Shown: positions 7,860-16,758 of the stretch, piece after piece
Numbering within the stretch: the first letter of the stretch is position 1
Layout of the letters: every line of letters begins with the position of its first letter
Source of the DNA: CAWEHT01 sp963808455
Lineage (GTDB): Bacteria > Chloroflexota > Anaerolineae > CG2-30-64-16
Direction: 5' to 3'
NCBI GenBank assembly: GCA_963808455.1
Contig: CAWEHT010000032.1
Coordinates: 1 to 35,735, forward strand
Length of the DNA stretch: 35,735 bases
The notes under the pieces: model-generated
What the model was told of the DNA's origin: nothing
Databases searched by the model: none
What the model saw: the letters and a program-made list of their open reading frames with translations, nothing else
Position numbers and translations under genes: made by a program

Positions 7860-9072
7860 CTTCCTGCTGCGGGCGCCACCCTCCGGACGAGGGCGCGGCA
7901 GGCGGTGAAGGCCATCCAGCCTGCAAGGCGCAGAGACAAGCCAATCCCGCGCAGCACCCTCCACGCGTAGAAAGCCGGTGCCGCCAGCCGGCCGGCCACC
8001 CCATACCGCCGGCGCATGAAGGCCTGATCCGGGAAGACGATCGCGCGCAGGTAGCGCATGCCCCGCGCCAACCCGTGTGCACGCAGCGCGTTCCAGATGG
8101 CCAACGCTGCCGGGACGGGCGCGGTTTCCATCGCAAAAGCGAGCCGCTCAGGCCAGCTCGGCCGGTATCCATGCACCTGCCCACTCGCTCCGGCCGGCAG
8201 CTCCATCCCCCAGACATCCTCGACGCTCGCCAACACCTTCTGCAGGCACAGGGCCAGGTCAAACCGGCGTGCGTCTTCCAAGAGCCCAGGCCACGGGATC
8301 TCGTCGCCATGACTGGCCAGCAGTAACGCCAGATCGTACGACCACCGCAGGCCACGCCCCTGGTGATGCAGTGCGAAGTGCGCAGACAGGTGCAGCAGCT
8401 GCGCCTCAGGCGTGAACATGAGGACACGCCGCCCATCCAGTTCAAACCCAGCCGTCCGATCCCAGAACCAACCGATCGGCACACAGATCGAGATAATAGG
8501 GTCTGCCAAGCACATGCCAGTGTGGCTCGATCCTGAAGCGCTGCTCGCCCTCACGCAGGAAGACGGCCTCGCACTGGAACTCTTGTTGAAAGCCGTTCGC
8601 CAGGTCGTCGTAGAAGGCATAACCGCCTGCCGTCAGGACCTCTGTTGCCAGCGGCAGATCGGCCTTGTGGATCAGGAAATCCAGGTCTCCCATCCGGCGG
8701 TGAGCCATGTCGGCGTACAGCGTGCGGGCGACGACACAGCCTTTCAGCAACACGGATCGGGATCTGGGCGCGCCCGAACAGGTCGAGCAAGCGGCCCAGC
8801 TCACGGTAATTGCGTGCGTTCGTGAGGAGAGAGCGCCGGTACGACTGGCGCCATTCTTCGGCGAGCGCCGCGGGCGCCTCCAGGCGCCCGCCCAGCGCAC
8901 GGAGGGCCGAATGCAAGAGCGGCTCCATCCCGTGGACTTGCGCCTCCTGGGCGAGTCCGGCCCAGGAGGCCACGGCCAGGTCCGTGGTGCCGGGCGCTTG
9001 GTCGGGCGATAGGGGGAATGCCGCCACGATGATCCGCGCCAGCGTGCGCCCGGCCGGGCTGAGGTCCCTCAT
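7847..9072 (-). CDS. Nucleotidyltransferase family protein (NTP_transf_5-like), two frameshifts
   Basis: I recognise the uncharacterised nucleotidyltransferase family represented by PF14907. Evidence is the helical N-terminus (EAQVHGMEPLLHSALRALGG), then VLLKGCVVARTLYADMAHRRM with the catalytic-type GDLDFLI that provides the family's acidic pair, and the C-terminal MFTPEAQLLHLSAHFALHHQ plus GLRWSYDLALLLA. Frames change near 8756 (after FGRAQIPI) and near 8475 (after GRPYYLDL). Joined, it is about 408 residues, normal for the family. The start ATG at 9072 overlaps the stop of the 47-residue peptide as ATGA, so translation is probably coupled. Members are often found next to peptide-modification or surface-polymer genes. 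Its substrate is unknown, and its position between dltB and dltD is not part of the standard dlt operon. Confidence 0.75.
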
Positions 9073-9212
9073 AGCGCTACCTTGCTGCCCGCCGCGTCCG
9101 CGGCCGGCCAGCCCTCGACCACGATCTCGTCCGGCAGCGTGCCCCGCAGAGCGTTGGGGACGATGAGCTTGCGCCGGCTGGCGTGAAACGTTTGTGTCGT
9201 CGGCACCTTCAT
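9069..9212 (-). CDS. 47-residue unknown peptide coupled to the nucleotidyltransferase
   Basis: The ATG at 9212 is preceded by GGGAGA about ten bases upstream. The frame ends in an ATGA overlap with the next gene, and 31 bp separate it from the dltB stop, so it looks like a real translated gene. The product is basic in the first half (SRRKLIVPNALRGTL) and acidic/neutral in the second (PDEIVVEGWPAADAAGSKVAL). It has no transmembrane helix, signal peptide or cysteine. I do not recognise a family. Possibilities are a small partner or substrate peptide for the nucleotidyltransferase, or the remaining N-terminus of a longer protein truncated by a frameshift. The pairing resembles small-peptide/modifying-enzyme couples, but no RiPP maturation enzyme is visible. 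Confidence 0.6.
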   Translation of the reverse strand: MKVPTTQTFHASRRKLIVPNALRGTLPDEIVVEGWPAADAAGSKVAL

Positions 9213-9243
9213 GATCGGTGTTCTCCCACTTTCCAAGGCATGA

Positions 9244-10431
9244 TCAGCCCAGCCAGCCGCCCAGCCGGCCGGAGAATAACAACATCCCGATGCAGACGGC
9301 GTTGAATGTGCAGAAGATGGCGGCCGCCTGCCACAACCTTCCTTTCCCGAAGACATGATGCGCCTTGTTCCAGCGGTTGAACCATTCGTGGCTGGCGAGC
9401 AAGGCCCCGTGATAGAGGCCATAGATAAGATAATGCCAGGCGACGCCATGCCACAGCCCCATGAGGCCCATGGTCAGGAAAAAGCCCAGGTACGAGGCCA
9501 GATACCTGTTGGCGAACCATTTGCCTTTGGTCGCCGTATACACAAAGCGCATGTACACGTAGTCGCGGAACCAGGTGAACAAGCTGATGTGCCAGCGCTC
9601 CCAAAACTCCCGGATGTTGTGCGACAAGAAGGGCCGGTTGAAATTCTCCGGCGTGTGAACGCCCAGCAAATAGCTCAGACCCACCGCGAAGGCGCTGTAG
9701 CCGGCAAAGTCGAAGAAGAGATAGAAGATGTAGATGTACATGTAGGCGACGACGTGTGTGAACTGGCCTCCGGTCGCCATCGGGTTGAGCAGGTAGCGCT
9801 GGATCAGCACCGCGAGGATGAACTTGTACAGGAACCCCCGGAAAACATGGTGCACGGCCTGGTCCAGGTCGTTCAGGAACTCGGTCCGGCTGCGGTTGTG
9901 CGCCCAGTCGCGGGCGAAGCGCCGATATCGATCGATGGGGCCTGACGAGATCGTAGGAAAGAACAACAAAAAGGCCAGGTACTGGGCGGGCGGCAGCGCA
10001 GTGATCAGCCCGTCCTGGATATTGAACACCACGTCGAGGCTGCGAAACGTGATGTAGGAGATGCCCAGGAAGCCGAAGCCGTAGGCTGGTGCCAGCACCG
10101 GCACCAGCTTGGTCGCCAGGAGCGGTGCCAGAGCCAGTCCCAGGGCCACGTAGAAGGCAGGCCGGCTGCGGCCGTGTCTGCGGATGCCCAGGAAGCCCTT
10201 CCCCACGACGTATTGTAGCACGCCATAGCCGAGCACCAGGGCGAACTCGGCTACGGCCACTCCGCCCAGAAGCCGCACGGATGCCGCATATTGCACCACC
10301 AGCATCGCCGCGGTGGCCAACAGGATCCAGGTCTGCGAAAGGCGCAGCCGCTGGAACGGCCCGACAGCGAGCGAGGGCACCACCACGTAAAGCAGTACCC
10401 CGAAATAGAGAAAGCTGGTGTAGGGGATCAT
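9244..10431 (-). CDS. dltB: DltB, membrane-bound O-acyltransferase (MBOAT)
   Basis: This is an intact 395-residue polytopic MBOAT protein that passes D-alanine from DltC across the membrane. The two conserved family histidines are present: His281 in FWERWHISLFTWFRDYVY and His328 in MGLWHGVAWHYLIYGLYHG. Their spacing of 47 residues equals that in structurally known DltB (His289/His336). Other DltB features are FLGISYITFRSLDVVFNIQDG near residues 121-141 and FFPTISSGPIDRYRRF near 157-172. The ATG at 10431 overlaps the dltA stop as ATGA, so the pair is translationally coupled. It is one of the few long genes here without a frameshift. The alternative, an alginate O-acetyltransferase AlgI, is less likely because dltA, dltC, dltD and dltX flank it. 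Confidence 0.93.
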   Translation of the reverse strand: MIPYTSFLYFGVLLYVVVPSLAVGPFQRLRLSQTWILLATAAMLVVQYAASVRLLGGVAVAEFALVLGYGVLQYVVGKGFLGIRRHGRSRPAFYVALGLALAPLLATKLVPVLAPAYGFGFLGISYITFRSLDVVFNIQDGLITALPPAQYLAFLLFFPTISSGPIDRYRRFARDWAHNRSRTEFLNDLDQAVHHVFRGFLYKFILAVLIQRYLLNPMATGGQFTHVVAYMYIYIFYLFFDFAGYSAFAVGLSYLLGVHTPENFNRPFLSHNIREFWERWHISLFTWFRDYVYMRFVYTATKGKWFANRYLASYLGFFLTMGLMGLWHGVAWHYLIYGLYHGALLASHEWFNRWNKAHHVFGKGRLWQAAAIFCTFNAVCIGMLLFSGRLGGWLG

Positions 10432-11894
10432 GCCAGCATATCGGCCAATTTGCGCCTGTCCACCTTGCCGCTCGTGTTGAGCGGCAGCGCATCCAGGATG
10501 ATGAATTTGCGCGGGACCATATAAGCGGGCACCCGCTGGCTGAGTTGCGCTTTCAAGGACTGCGTCACCTCGGCGTCGGACACGCCGGGCGGCTCGGCCA
10601 ACGTCACGAATGCGGCCAGGGCATCAGGGCGGTCCTTCTTGAGCACGGGGAGCACCGCGGCGCTGCGGACTGCCGGCAGCGCTTGTAGGTTGGCCTCCAC
10701 ATCGCCCAGCTCGATGCGGTGCCCATGCAGCTTGATCTGGGAGTCCATCCGCCCCTCGTAGAAGATCAGGCCGTCCCTGCACCGGCCCCAATCACCCGTG
10801 CGATAGGCGCGCATGCCCTCCAGCTCGAAGAAGGCCGCGGCCGTGAGGTCCGGGCGGCTGACGTAGCCGATGCTCACGTTGGGGCCAACCAGGATGATCT
10901 CACCACGCTGCCCGTCGGCGACAGGCCGGTCATCTGGACCGAAAATGAGGACCCGGCTGTCGGGCTTGGGATAGCCGATGGGCACCGAGGGGTAGCGGGC
11001 CAGCATGGCCGCGTCGACGCGCACGGCGGTTGCCAGCACTGTAGCTTCGGTGGGGCCATAAGCATTCCAGACCTCGGCCTCGGGGAAGCGGTCCAGGAGC
11101 ACCCTGACCAGTTCCGGGGGCAAGATCTCCGGCCAGCACGAAACGCCGCAGACGCGGGAGCATGCTGGCCCGGAAGCTGCGCTCGATCAAGCACATCTCG
11201 ACGAACGAGGGCGTGGAGCTCCAGATGGTGGTTCCCGACGCAGCCAGGGCGCGATAAAGCTGCCTGGGGTTGGTGAGGTCGTCGTTGGTGATGCTGAATA
11301 GGGTGGCCCCGGTGATCAGGCTGAGATAGGTATCCATCACCGAGACGTCGAAGGTGAATGGTGCCCGGTTGAGGAAGACGTCGCCTTCGCTCAGGCCGTG
11401 CTGGCCCAACATCCAGGCCAGGAAATTGTCCAGGCACGCAAGGGTGATGATTACCCCTTTCGGTTCGCCCGTGCTTCCAGACGTGAAGATGAGATAGAAT
11501 GGGTCATCCGGTCCCAAAGGGCGCGCCGGCCTCGGTTGCCCGGTGGCCGGCGTTTCCAGGATGGCAGCGATCTCGGCCGGGCGTGAGCATCATGCGCGCG
11601 CCGGCGGTCTTCAGGATACGCTCCACGCGCTGCGGCGGGACTGCGACGTCGATGGGCACGTATGGATGGCCTGCCCTGACGGAGCCGAGGAAGCCCACCA
11701 GCATTTCGGGCTGTTTGTGCCCCAACACCGCCACCGGCGAACGGTCGTCAGGCAGGTTTTGCGCCAGATACAGCGGCCAGAGCCGTCGAACCGTGGAAGA
11801 GCTCGCCATAGCTAAGCTTGCGCTCTCCGCTTACGTGAGCAATGCGGTCAGGGAAGTCCCGGCCCCAGAGGTCGATGCGCTGGAGCAGGTCCAG
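10428..11894 (-). CDS. dltA: DltA, D-alanine--carrier protein ligase, three frameshifts
   Basis: This adenylation-domain enzyme should activate D-alanine with ATP and load it on the phosphopantetheine of DltC in the cytoplasm. Core motifs in order: LSYGEL near the N-terminus, PVAVLGHKQPEMLVGFLGSV, YVPID, the phosphate loop FTSGSTGEPKGV, NAYGPTEATV, YRTGDWGR, KLHGHRIELGDVE and the catalytic-lysine end NTSGKVDRRKL. Frames change near 11780, 11583 and 11136 (the last two at C- and G-rich runs), giving a joined protein of about 489 residues, right for DltA (about 500). The N-terminus DLLQRIDLWGRDFPDRIAHV directly follows a CTG codon at 11894 behind GGAGGAGG; no ATG, GTG or TTG is nearby in that frame, so the start is CTG or an error. 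The dltC stop lies 12 bp upstream. Confidence 0.88.
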
Positions 11895-11906
11895 TTGCCT
11901 CCTCCA

Positions 11907-12149
11907 CTACGCGCCGACCAGCGTCTCGATGTACGCGCTGATCTTGCGCGGCGTTGCCCACTGGTCGCGGTCGATCTCTGCCGGGGAGATTTCGATGCCG
12001 AATTCCTCCTCCAACCCCACGATCAGCTCCACCAGGCCCAGTGAGTCGAGAATGCCTCCCTCAAAGAGCAGTATGTCAGGGTTCTCCAGCACTTCATCGG
12101 TGCCGACTACCCGATGCAGGACGTTGATGACTCTAACCGACGTTGGCAT
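11907..12149 (-). CDS. dltC: DltC, D-alanyl carrier protein
   Basis: This 80-residue acyl-carrier protein would accept 4'-phosphopantetheine and D-alanine for transfer by DltB. The attachment site is Ser36 in FEGGILDSLGLVELIVGLEE, matching the DSLG signature with the hydrophobic helix II that follows. The acidic helix-III segment IEISPAEIDRDQWATPRKI resembles DltC (DREEWDTPNKI) much more than fatty-acid ACP. That, plus dltA immediately downstream, supports the assignment. The start is ATG 12149 with AAGGA upstream. In Firmicutes dltC normally follows dltB; here it is first in the operon. It is not frameshifted. Confidence 0.92.
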   Translation of the reverse strand: MPTSVRVINVLHRVVGTDEVLENPDILLFEGGILDSLGLVELIVGLEEEFGIEISPAEIDRDQWATPRKISAYIETLVGA

Positions 12150-12557
12150 GGTGCCATCCTTGGTTCCAATGTTACCCGGCGAAACGCGAGAGCGGGCCAG
12201 GTGTCTTGCCAGGTGACCTGCTCGATACGTGCCGCGCCCCGAGATCCCCTCGCCGAAGGTGTGCCAAAGTCCAACCGGTTCAAGCCGCCAGGGGCAGTGA
12301 CCCGGAGTCGTCAGGGAGAAGGACAAGGAGCAAGGATGGCGCTGCATTCTAGCATGGATAGGCACTTGGGGGCAAAAGGCTGCCCGCCGGGATGGGCGCC
12401 TGTGGGATCGTGCGGCTGGCGAGGGCATGACGGGCCTATCGCGCGAACCGAACGCGGCACGGAGGACGCCGGGATGTCGGGGCGGAGGGCGCGGGATCGC
12501 ATTCGCCGCGCGGTTCCGGCCCTGTTTCCCCTGTCCGGCGTCCACCGGTCGCGTCGC
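12150..12557. other. Intergenic region between pheT and dltC
   Basis: This gap of about 400 bp separates the housekeeping pheST transcript from the surface-polymer operon. I see no convincing gene in it. Frames that cross it on both strands lack a ribosome-binding site, and the minus-strand ones are upstream extensions of dltC or run-through of pheT. It holds the promoter candidate at 12346-12375 and a leader of about 190 nt before dltC with some GC-rich inverted repeats, but no recognised riboswitch and no T-rich terminator after pheT. Confidence 0.6.
12346..12375 (-). promoter_or_regulatory. Candidate sigma-70 promoter of the dlt operon
   Basis: On the minus strand TTGCCC (12370-12375) is followed after 18 bases by TAGAAT (12346-12351), preceded by TGC as an extended -10. 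It is the best promoter in the pheT-dltC gap and implies a leader of about 190 nt before dltC. Confidence 0.5.
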
Positions 12558-15267
12558 TCAACGTGCGGCGTGGCGCTTAGCTCGCGTTCGAGGCGGCTGA
12601 GGATCTTGCTCCGCTGCTTATGCACGTCTTCATCGGTCAGAGTGCGGTCGGGCGCCTGGAAAGTCAGGGCATAGGCCAACGACTTCTTGCCCGGCGGGAT
12701 CGGCTGCCCACTATAGACGTCGAACAGGCGCAAGCTGACCAGCGTCTTGCCGCCGGCCTGGCGGATCAGCGTCGCGACCTGGTCGGCAGGCACGCCCTCA
12801 TCCACGATCAGCGCCAGGTCTTCGTACACCGCAGGCTGGCCGGATATCCCGACCATCGGCGGCGCTACCGTGCCCCAGCCGGCCAGGAGCGCCTCGAGGT
12901 CGAGCTCCATGATCACCACCGGTTGGTCGGGCAGCCCCAGCGCCCCACGTGTGGCGGGGTGCAGCTCGCCCACTGCCCCGGCGTCGGTGCCGTTGAACAG
13001 CAGGTGCGCCCTTCGCCCGGGATGCATTGCGAGGTCAGCCACAGCCTTCGGGCCGGCCAGAGTATCAGGACCTTTCGTCAGGTCGTTGGTCCGGCGCGTG
13101 ACCGAGGGCCCAGGGGGCACTCGCCCCCATCCGGGCCCCTTTGCCAGATCGCGCCGGCGGTGTCCGGCCCGGCCCCGGACGGCCGGAGTCGCAGTCGCTC
13201 CAACATGGCCTCGACCACACCCTTGAGGTCGAAGAAGCCCATCGGTCCGGCGTCGTGCTGCAGCCAGCTCTGCGGCTCGCGGGGTCCGCTGAGCAGAGCC
13301 GCGACCCGCCGTGGCTCTTGCGGCAGCCCTAAGCCCGGGCCCGGCAAAGAAGACCCTGCCGATCTCAAAGATGGCCACCCGCTCCTGGAACCGCAGGTTG
13401 ACCGCGCGAGTTGAGAAGGCCGGCCAACAGGCTCCGCCGGAGGTGCGCCCGGTCCGCGCTCAGCGGGTTGCGGATCGGCACGTAGTCCTGCGGACCGGCG
13501 CGCTGCCGTCGGCCCGCAGGCGTGCCTCGTCGGCCAGGCTGATGATCGAATAGGTGATGATCTCGTCCAGCCCGGCACCCACCAGGATATCCCGGACCGC
13601 CTCTTCTCCTTCCAATGGCACGTTGCGCCGCTGCGGGGCAACTCGTCCGCAGCAGTGTCATGGGCAACCGGTCGTAACCGTACACGCGGCCCACTTCCTC
13701 GACCAGATCGGCCGGAATGTTTACGTCGAGCCGATAGCTAGGCACGGCCACCTGAAGGGAATAGGGAATAGGGACAGGCAGGGCCGCGGGCGGCTGTAGG
13801 GAGTCGGGAGTAGAAGCTGCTCCTGGCTCACCGTCTGCTGTTCCTTCCGGTAGAGGGCCAGGCCCCCGGGTCACGCCGAACTCCAGCGATGCGAGGAGCG
13901 CGCGATCTCGGGCACCGGCACATGAATGCCCAACATCCGGTCTACATACGCCGGATCGAGCGAGATCGCGCGCGGCGGCCGGCGGCCCGGATACACATCG
14001 CCGCAGTACGGGCGGGCGGTGCCGCCTGCCACCGCGGCCAGGAGCTGGCCAGCGCGGGCCAGCGCCGCCACGGTCAGCTCCGGATCGACGCCCTTACCGA
14101 AACGCGGCTGGCCTCACTGTTCAGCTTGAGCAGCTGGCTGGTGTGGCGAATGCTCAGGAAGTCGAAGTTGGCCGCTTCCAACAGCACGCGGGCCGTGCCA
14201 TCGTGGATTTCGGTGGCGGCTCCGCCCATCACGCCTGCCGCCGCGATGCGCCCGCCGTGTCGGTGATGAGCAGCATCCCGGGATCGAGGGCCCGGTCCGC
14301 GCCGTCCAGTGTGGTCAGGTGTTCGCCCGGATGCGCTCGCCGCATGAGGATGGTAGGCCGGGCGCCGGCAGACCGGGCCAACAGCAGATCGTAGTCGAAG
14401 GCGTGCAGCGGCTGACCCAGCTCGAGCATAACGTAGTTGGTCACGTCCACGATATTGCTGATCGGGCGCATGCCGGCGCGCACCAGGCGCTGTTGCATCC
14501 AGAAAGGCGAAGGCCGGACCTGCAACTCCTCGAAGAGCCCTGCGGTGTAGCGTAGGCACAAATCCGGCGCCTCGACGACAATACCTGCGAAGTCAGCGTC
14601 AGGAAGCAGACGAAAGTGCGCCGCTTCTATTCCCTGCTCCTTGTCCCCTGCTCGCCTGGCCTGGCCCGTCAGCACGGCGATCTCACGGGCGATGCCCAGC
14701 ACCGACTGGAGGTGGCCGAAGGCGCCCTTGATATCGAACTCGAAGATCCAATCGCCCAAATAATCGACCAGCGGCGTGCCCACCGGCGCATCCATGGGCA
14801 GGATCAGGATGCCTTCGTGCGAGTCGCTGAGATCCAGCTCCTTCTCCGAGCAGATCATGCCCTCCGACATGATGCCGCGCAGCTTGCTCGGCTTGAGCCG
14901 GACGACGCGCCTCTCCTGGCTATGCCCATCGACCAGGCGCGAGCCTTCGAGAGCGAGCGGCACCTTCGGCCCTCGGCCCGCGCTCAGGTCCTGCCCAACG
15001 TAGGGGTATAGATTGGGCGCGCCCGTCACCACGACCAGCGGCTCTGGCCTGCCATAGGCCACCGTGGCCAGCACCAATCGCTCGGCTTCCGGGTGCGGGT
15101 CTACCCGTAAGACCTGTCCGACGAAGATCCTGTTCGCGGTCCCACAGTTCGCCGATCTGCGTGATCGACTCCACCTCCAGCCCGGCCAGCGTCAATCGCT
15201 CGGCCAGCGCCTGTGGCGGGAGGGTGATCTCCACGAAATCCTTAAGCCAACTGAGCGGTATTTTCAT
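12558..15267 (-). CDS. pheT: Phenylalanine--tRNA ligase beta subunit, about ten frameshifts
   Basis: This is the beta chain of the alpha2-beta2 phenylalanyl-tRNA synthetase. All parts are visible in order but spread over three frames. The N-terminal MKIPLSWLKDFVEITLPPQ is followed by the B2 tRNA-binding/EMAP-like region (IFVGQVLRVDPHPEAERLVLA, MSEGMICSEKEL). The B3/B4 editing domain has RPISNIVDVTNYVMLELGQP and HAFDYD. The B5 domain contains VPSYRLDVNIPADLVEEVGR. The C-terminal anticodon-binding domain contains DLALIVDEGVPADQV and SLAYALTFQAPDRTLTDEDV. Changes occur near 15130, 14250, 14098, 13900, several times between 13650 and 13040, and near the end; the likely stop is 12558. An essential gene in single copy so broken indicates sequence errors. 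ATG 15267 has AGGGAAG upstream, 11 bp after pheS. Confidence 0.88.
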
Positions 15268-15278
15268 CTTCTTCCCTT

Positions 15279-16331
15279 TTAGAACTGGTGCAGGAACCTC
15301 AAGTCATTGCCGTAGAACAGGCGTATATCGTTGATGTTGTACTTGAGCAGGGCCGGCCGTTCGACGCCCAGGCCAAAGGCGAAGCCGGATACCTTGTCGG
15401 GATCGTAGCCGCCGTTGCGCAACACCTGTGGATGGACCATCCCCGCGCCGGCGACCTCCAGCCAGCCGGTGTGTTTGCACACCGCGCAGCCTTCGCCGTG
15501 GCACAGCAGGCACTGCATATCTGCTTCGATGCTGGGCTCGGTGAAGGGGAAGTAGCTGCCCCTGACCCGCAACTGCCCTGTCGCCCCGTACATCTTCTTG
15601 GCGAACTCGTGAAGGGTGCCGATCAGATCGGCCAGTGTGATGTTCTTGCCGACTGCCAATCCCTCGACCTGGTAGAATTGGTGTTCTGAGCGCACCGTGA
15701 CCTGCTCGTAGCGGTAGCACTTGCCCGGAAGGATCACGCGGATCGGCTCGGGCTGGTACTGGCGCATCGCCCGGACCTGGCCCGGGCTGGTGTGGGTGCG
15801 CAGCACGATCTTGTCGCTGACCCAGAAAGTGTCCCACATGTCGCGGGCAGGATGGTAGGACGGCATGTTCAGCAGTTCGAAGTTGTACTCGTCCCACTCC
15901 ACGTCAGGTGCCTCGTAGACCTGGAAGCCCATTTCGCCGAAGATGGCGTAGATCTGCCGCAGCGTCTGTGTGACGATGTGCAGGTGGCCCAGGGCCGGCG
16001 CCCGGCCCGGGAGCGTAATGTCGAGCGCCCCCGCCGTGAGCTCCGCATTCAGGGCCTCGGTCTTGAGCGCCTCCTCGCGGGCCGCAAACGCCTGCTCGAG
16101 CGTTTCCTTGACGCGGTTGGCAGCCTCGCCGTAGGTGGGCCGCTGCTCTCGCGGCAGCTCCGCCAGCCTCTTCATGGCCTGGCCCATGGCGCCGCCCTTG
16201 CGGCCCAGATAGCGCACCCGCCAGTCCTCCAGGCTCTCGGCATCCCCTGCCGAAGCCAGAGCAGCCAGCGCCTCGGCCTGCAACTCGGCCAGCCATGGCT
16301 CATGCAGGGCACCTGGCAATTCGTCGTACAT
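15279..16331 (-). CDS. pheS: Phenylalanine--tRNA ligase alpha subunit
   Basis: This intact catalytic subunit of about 350 residues is a class II aminoacyl-tRNA synthetase that charges tRNA-Phe. An N-terminal coiled coil (GRKGGAMGQAMKRLAELP) is followed by motif 1 around FGEMGFQVYEAPDVEWDEYN and LNMPSYHPARDMWDTFW. Motif 2 is PGKCYRYEQVTVRSEHQFYQ, where the usual GKVYRxD has a glutamate. Motif 3 is SGFAFGLGVERPALLKYNI. An uncommon feature is a CLLCHGEGCAVCKHTGW insertion with four cysteines, which could bind zinc and is known from some pheS subgroups. The start ATG at 16331 lies four bases after GGAGG. The frame is open further upstream, but that region is the T-box leader. pheT follows by 11 bp. 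Confidence 0.94.
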   Translation of the reverse strand: MYDELPGALHEPWLAELQAEALAALASAGDAESLEDWRVRYLGRKGGAMGQAMKRLAELPREQRPTYGEAANRVKETLEQAFAAREEALKTEALNAELTAGALDITLPGRAPALGHLHIVTQTLRQIYAIFGEMGFQVYEAPDVEWDEYNFELLNMPSYHPARDMWDTFWVSDKIVLRTHTSPGQVRAMRQYQPEPIRVILPGKCYRYEQVTVRSEHQFYQVEGLAVGKNITLADLIGTLHEFAKKMYGATGQLRVRGSYFPFTEPSIEADMQCLLCHGEGCAVCKHTGWLEVAGAGMVHPQVLRNGGYDPDKVSGFAFGLGVERPALLKYNINDIRLFYGNDLRFLHQF

Positions 16332-16347
16332 CTCGCCTCCAGAAAAC

Positions 16348-16385
16348 AAAAAACGCGCACTTCGCCACAGGGACGAAGTGCGCCT
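16348..16385 (-). terminator. Intrinsic terminator of the T-box leader
   Basis: On the minus strand GCGCACTTCG pairs perfectly with CGAAGTGCGC around a TCCCTGTGG-type loop and is followed by a run of six T. It lies 17 bp before the pheS start and overlaps the 3' side of the antiterminator, as expected for a T-box attenuator. Confidence 0.92.
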
Positions 16386-16752
16386 CAAACGCTCCGCGGT
16401 GCCACCCTGGTTTCCCCTGCCAACGGGGACTCTCTGGCCGGCCGCCGGCCTCGAATCACTTCGGGGACGCGGGCTTACCGGCTGTCCAAATAACGGCGGA
16501 CTCCCGTGCCAGACTACCAGGGGCGATCGCCGTACCCGGGCCCTCGACCTCGGCCCTGACAACATGCCAGGCCATCATTTGGATTCGAGGCCCGGGCTCA
16601 CGATCACCCGCTTCACCTGGCAAGCTCGAGAGGGAACTTCGGCGAGCTCAAGCCGGCCGGGCTCACAGCCCCCCGAAAGGGCCCGGCCTCTCTGAGGCGA
16701 TCCCACGCCTACTTTCCTCTGTCACAGCTTCTACAATGGCTATTTCGATTAC
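16348..16752 (-). ncRNA. T-box riboswitch (tRNA-Phe sensing) controlling pheST
   Basis: The leader contains the invariant T-box AGGGTGGCACCGCGG at about 16394-16410, which binds the free CCA end of uncharged tRNA, directly upstream of the terminator hairpin. The stem I elements are present in order: AGTA of the GA/K-turn region near 16708, the AGAGAG bulge and GCTGTGAG distal-loop segment, and the specifier loop GAAGTTC at 16634-16640 with the phenylalanine codon UUC at 16634-16636. It is followed by CCTCTCGAGC and GGTGAAG, the standard closing segments. When tRNA-Phe is uncharged it should stabilise the antiterminator and turn on pheST. The specifier agrees with the downstream genes, which is independent support. 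The leader length of about 400 nt is at the long end for T-boxes. Confidence 0.93.
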
Positions 16753-16758
16753 ATGCGC

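Noticed and set aside
9069..9212. The small peptide as a lasso or other RiPP precursor
   Set aside because: The pairing with an NTP_transf_5-like protein invited the idea, but no leader-binding PqqD-like domain, protease or cyclase is present and the peptide has no recognisable core.
11130..11790. Programmed ribosomal frameshifting in dltA
   Set aside because: Three breaks in one gene at unrelated sites, in a contig where nearly all long genes show the same, fit sequence error and not a regulated slippery site.
16020..16320. Open frames antisense or in other frames to pheS
   Set aside because: They are Ala/Gly/Arg-rich shadows of an intact, well-conserved gene.
16332..16565. An N-terminal extension of PheS of 78 residues
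   Set aside because: The open frame upstream of 16331 is the T-box leader and terminator; GGAGG directly before 16331 marks the start.
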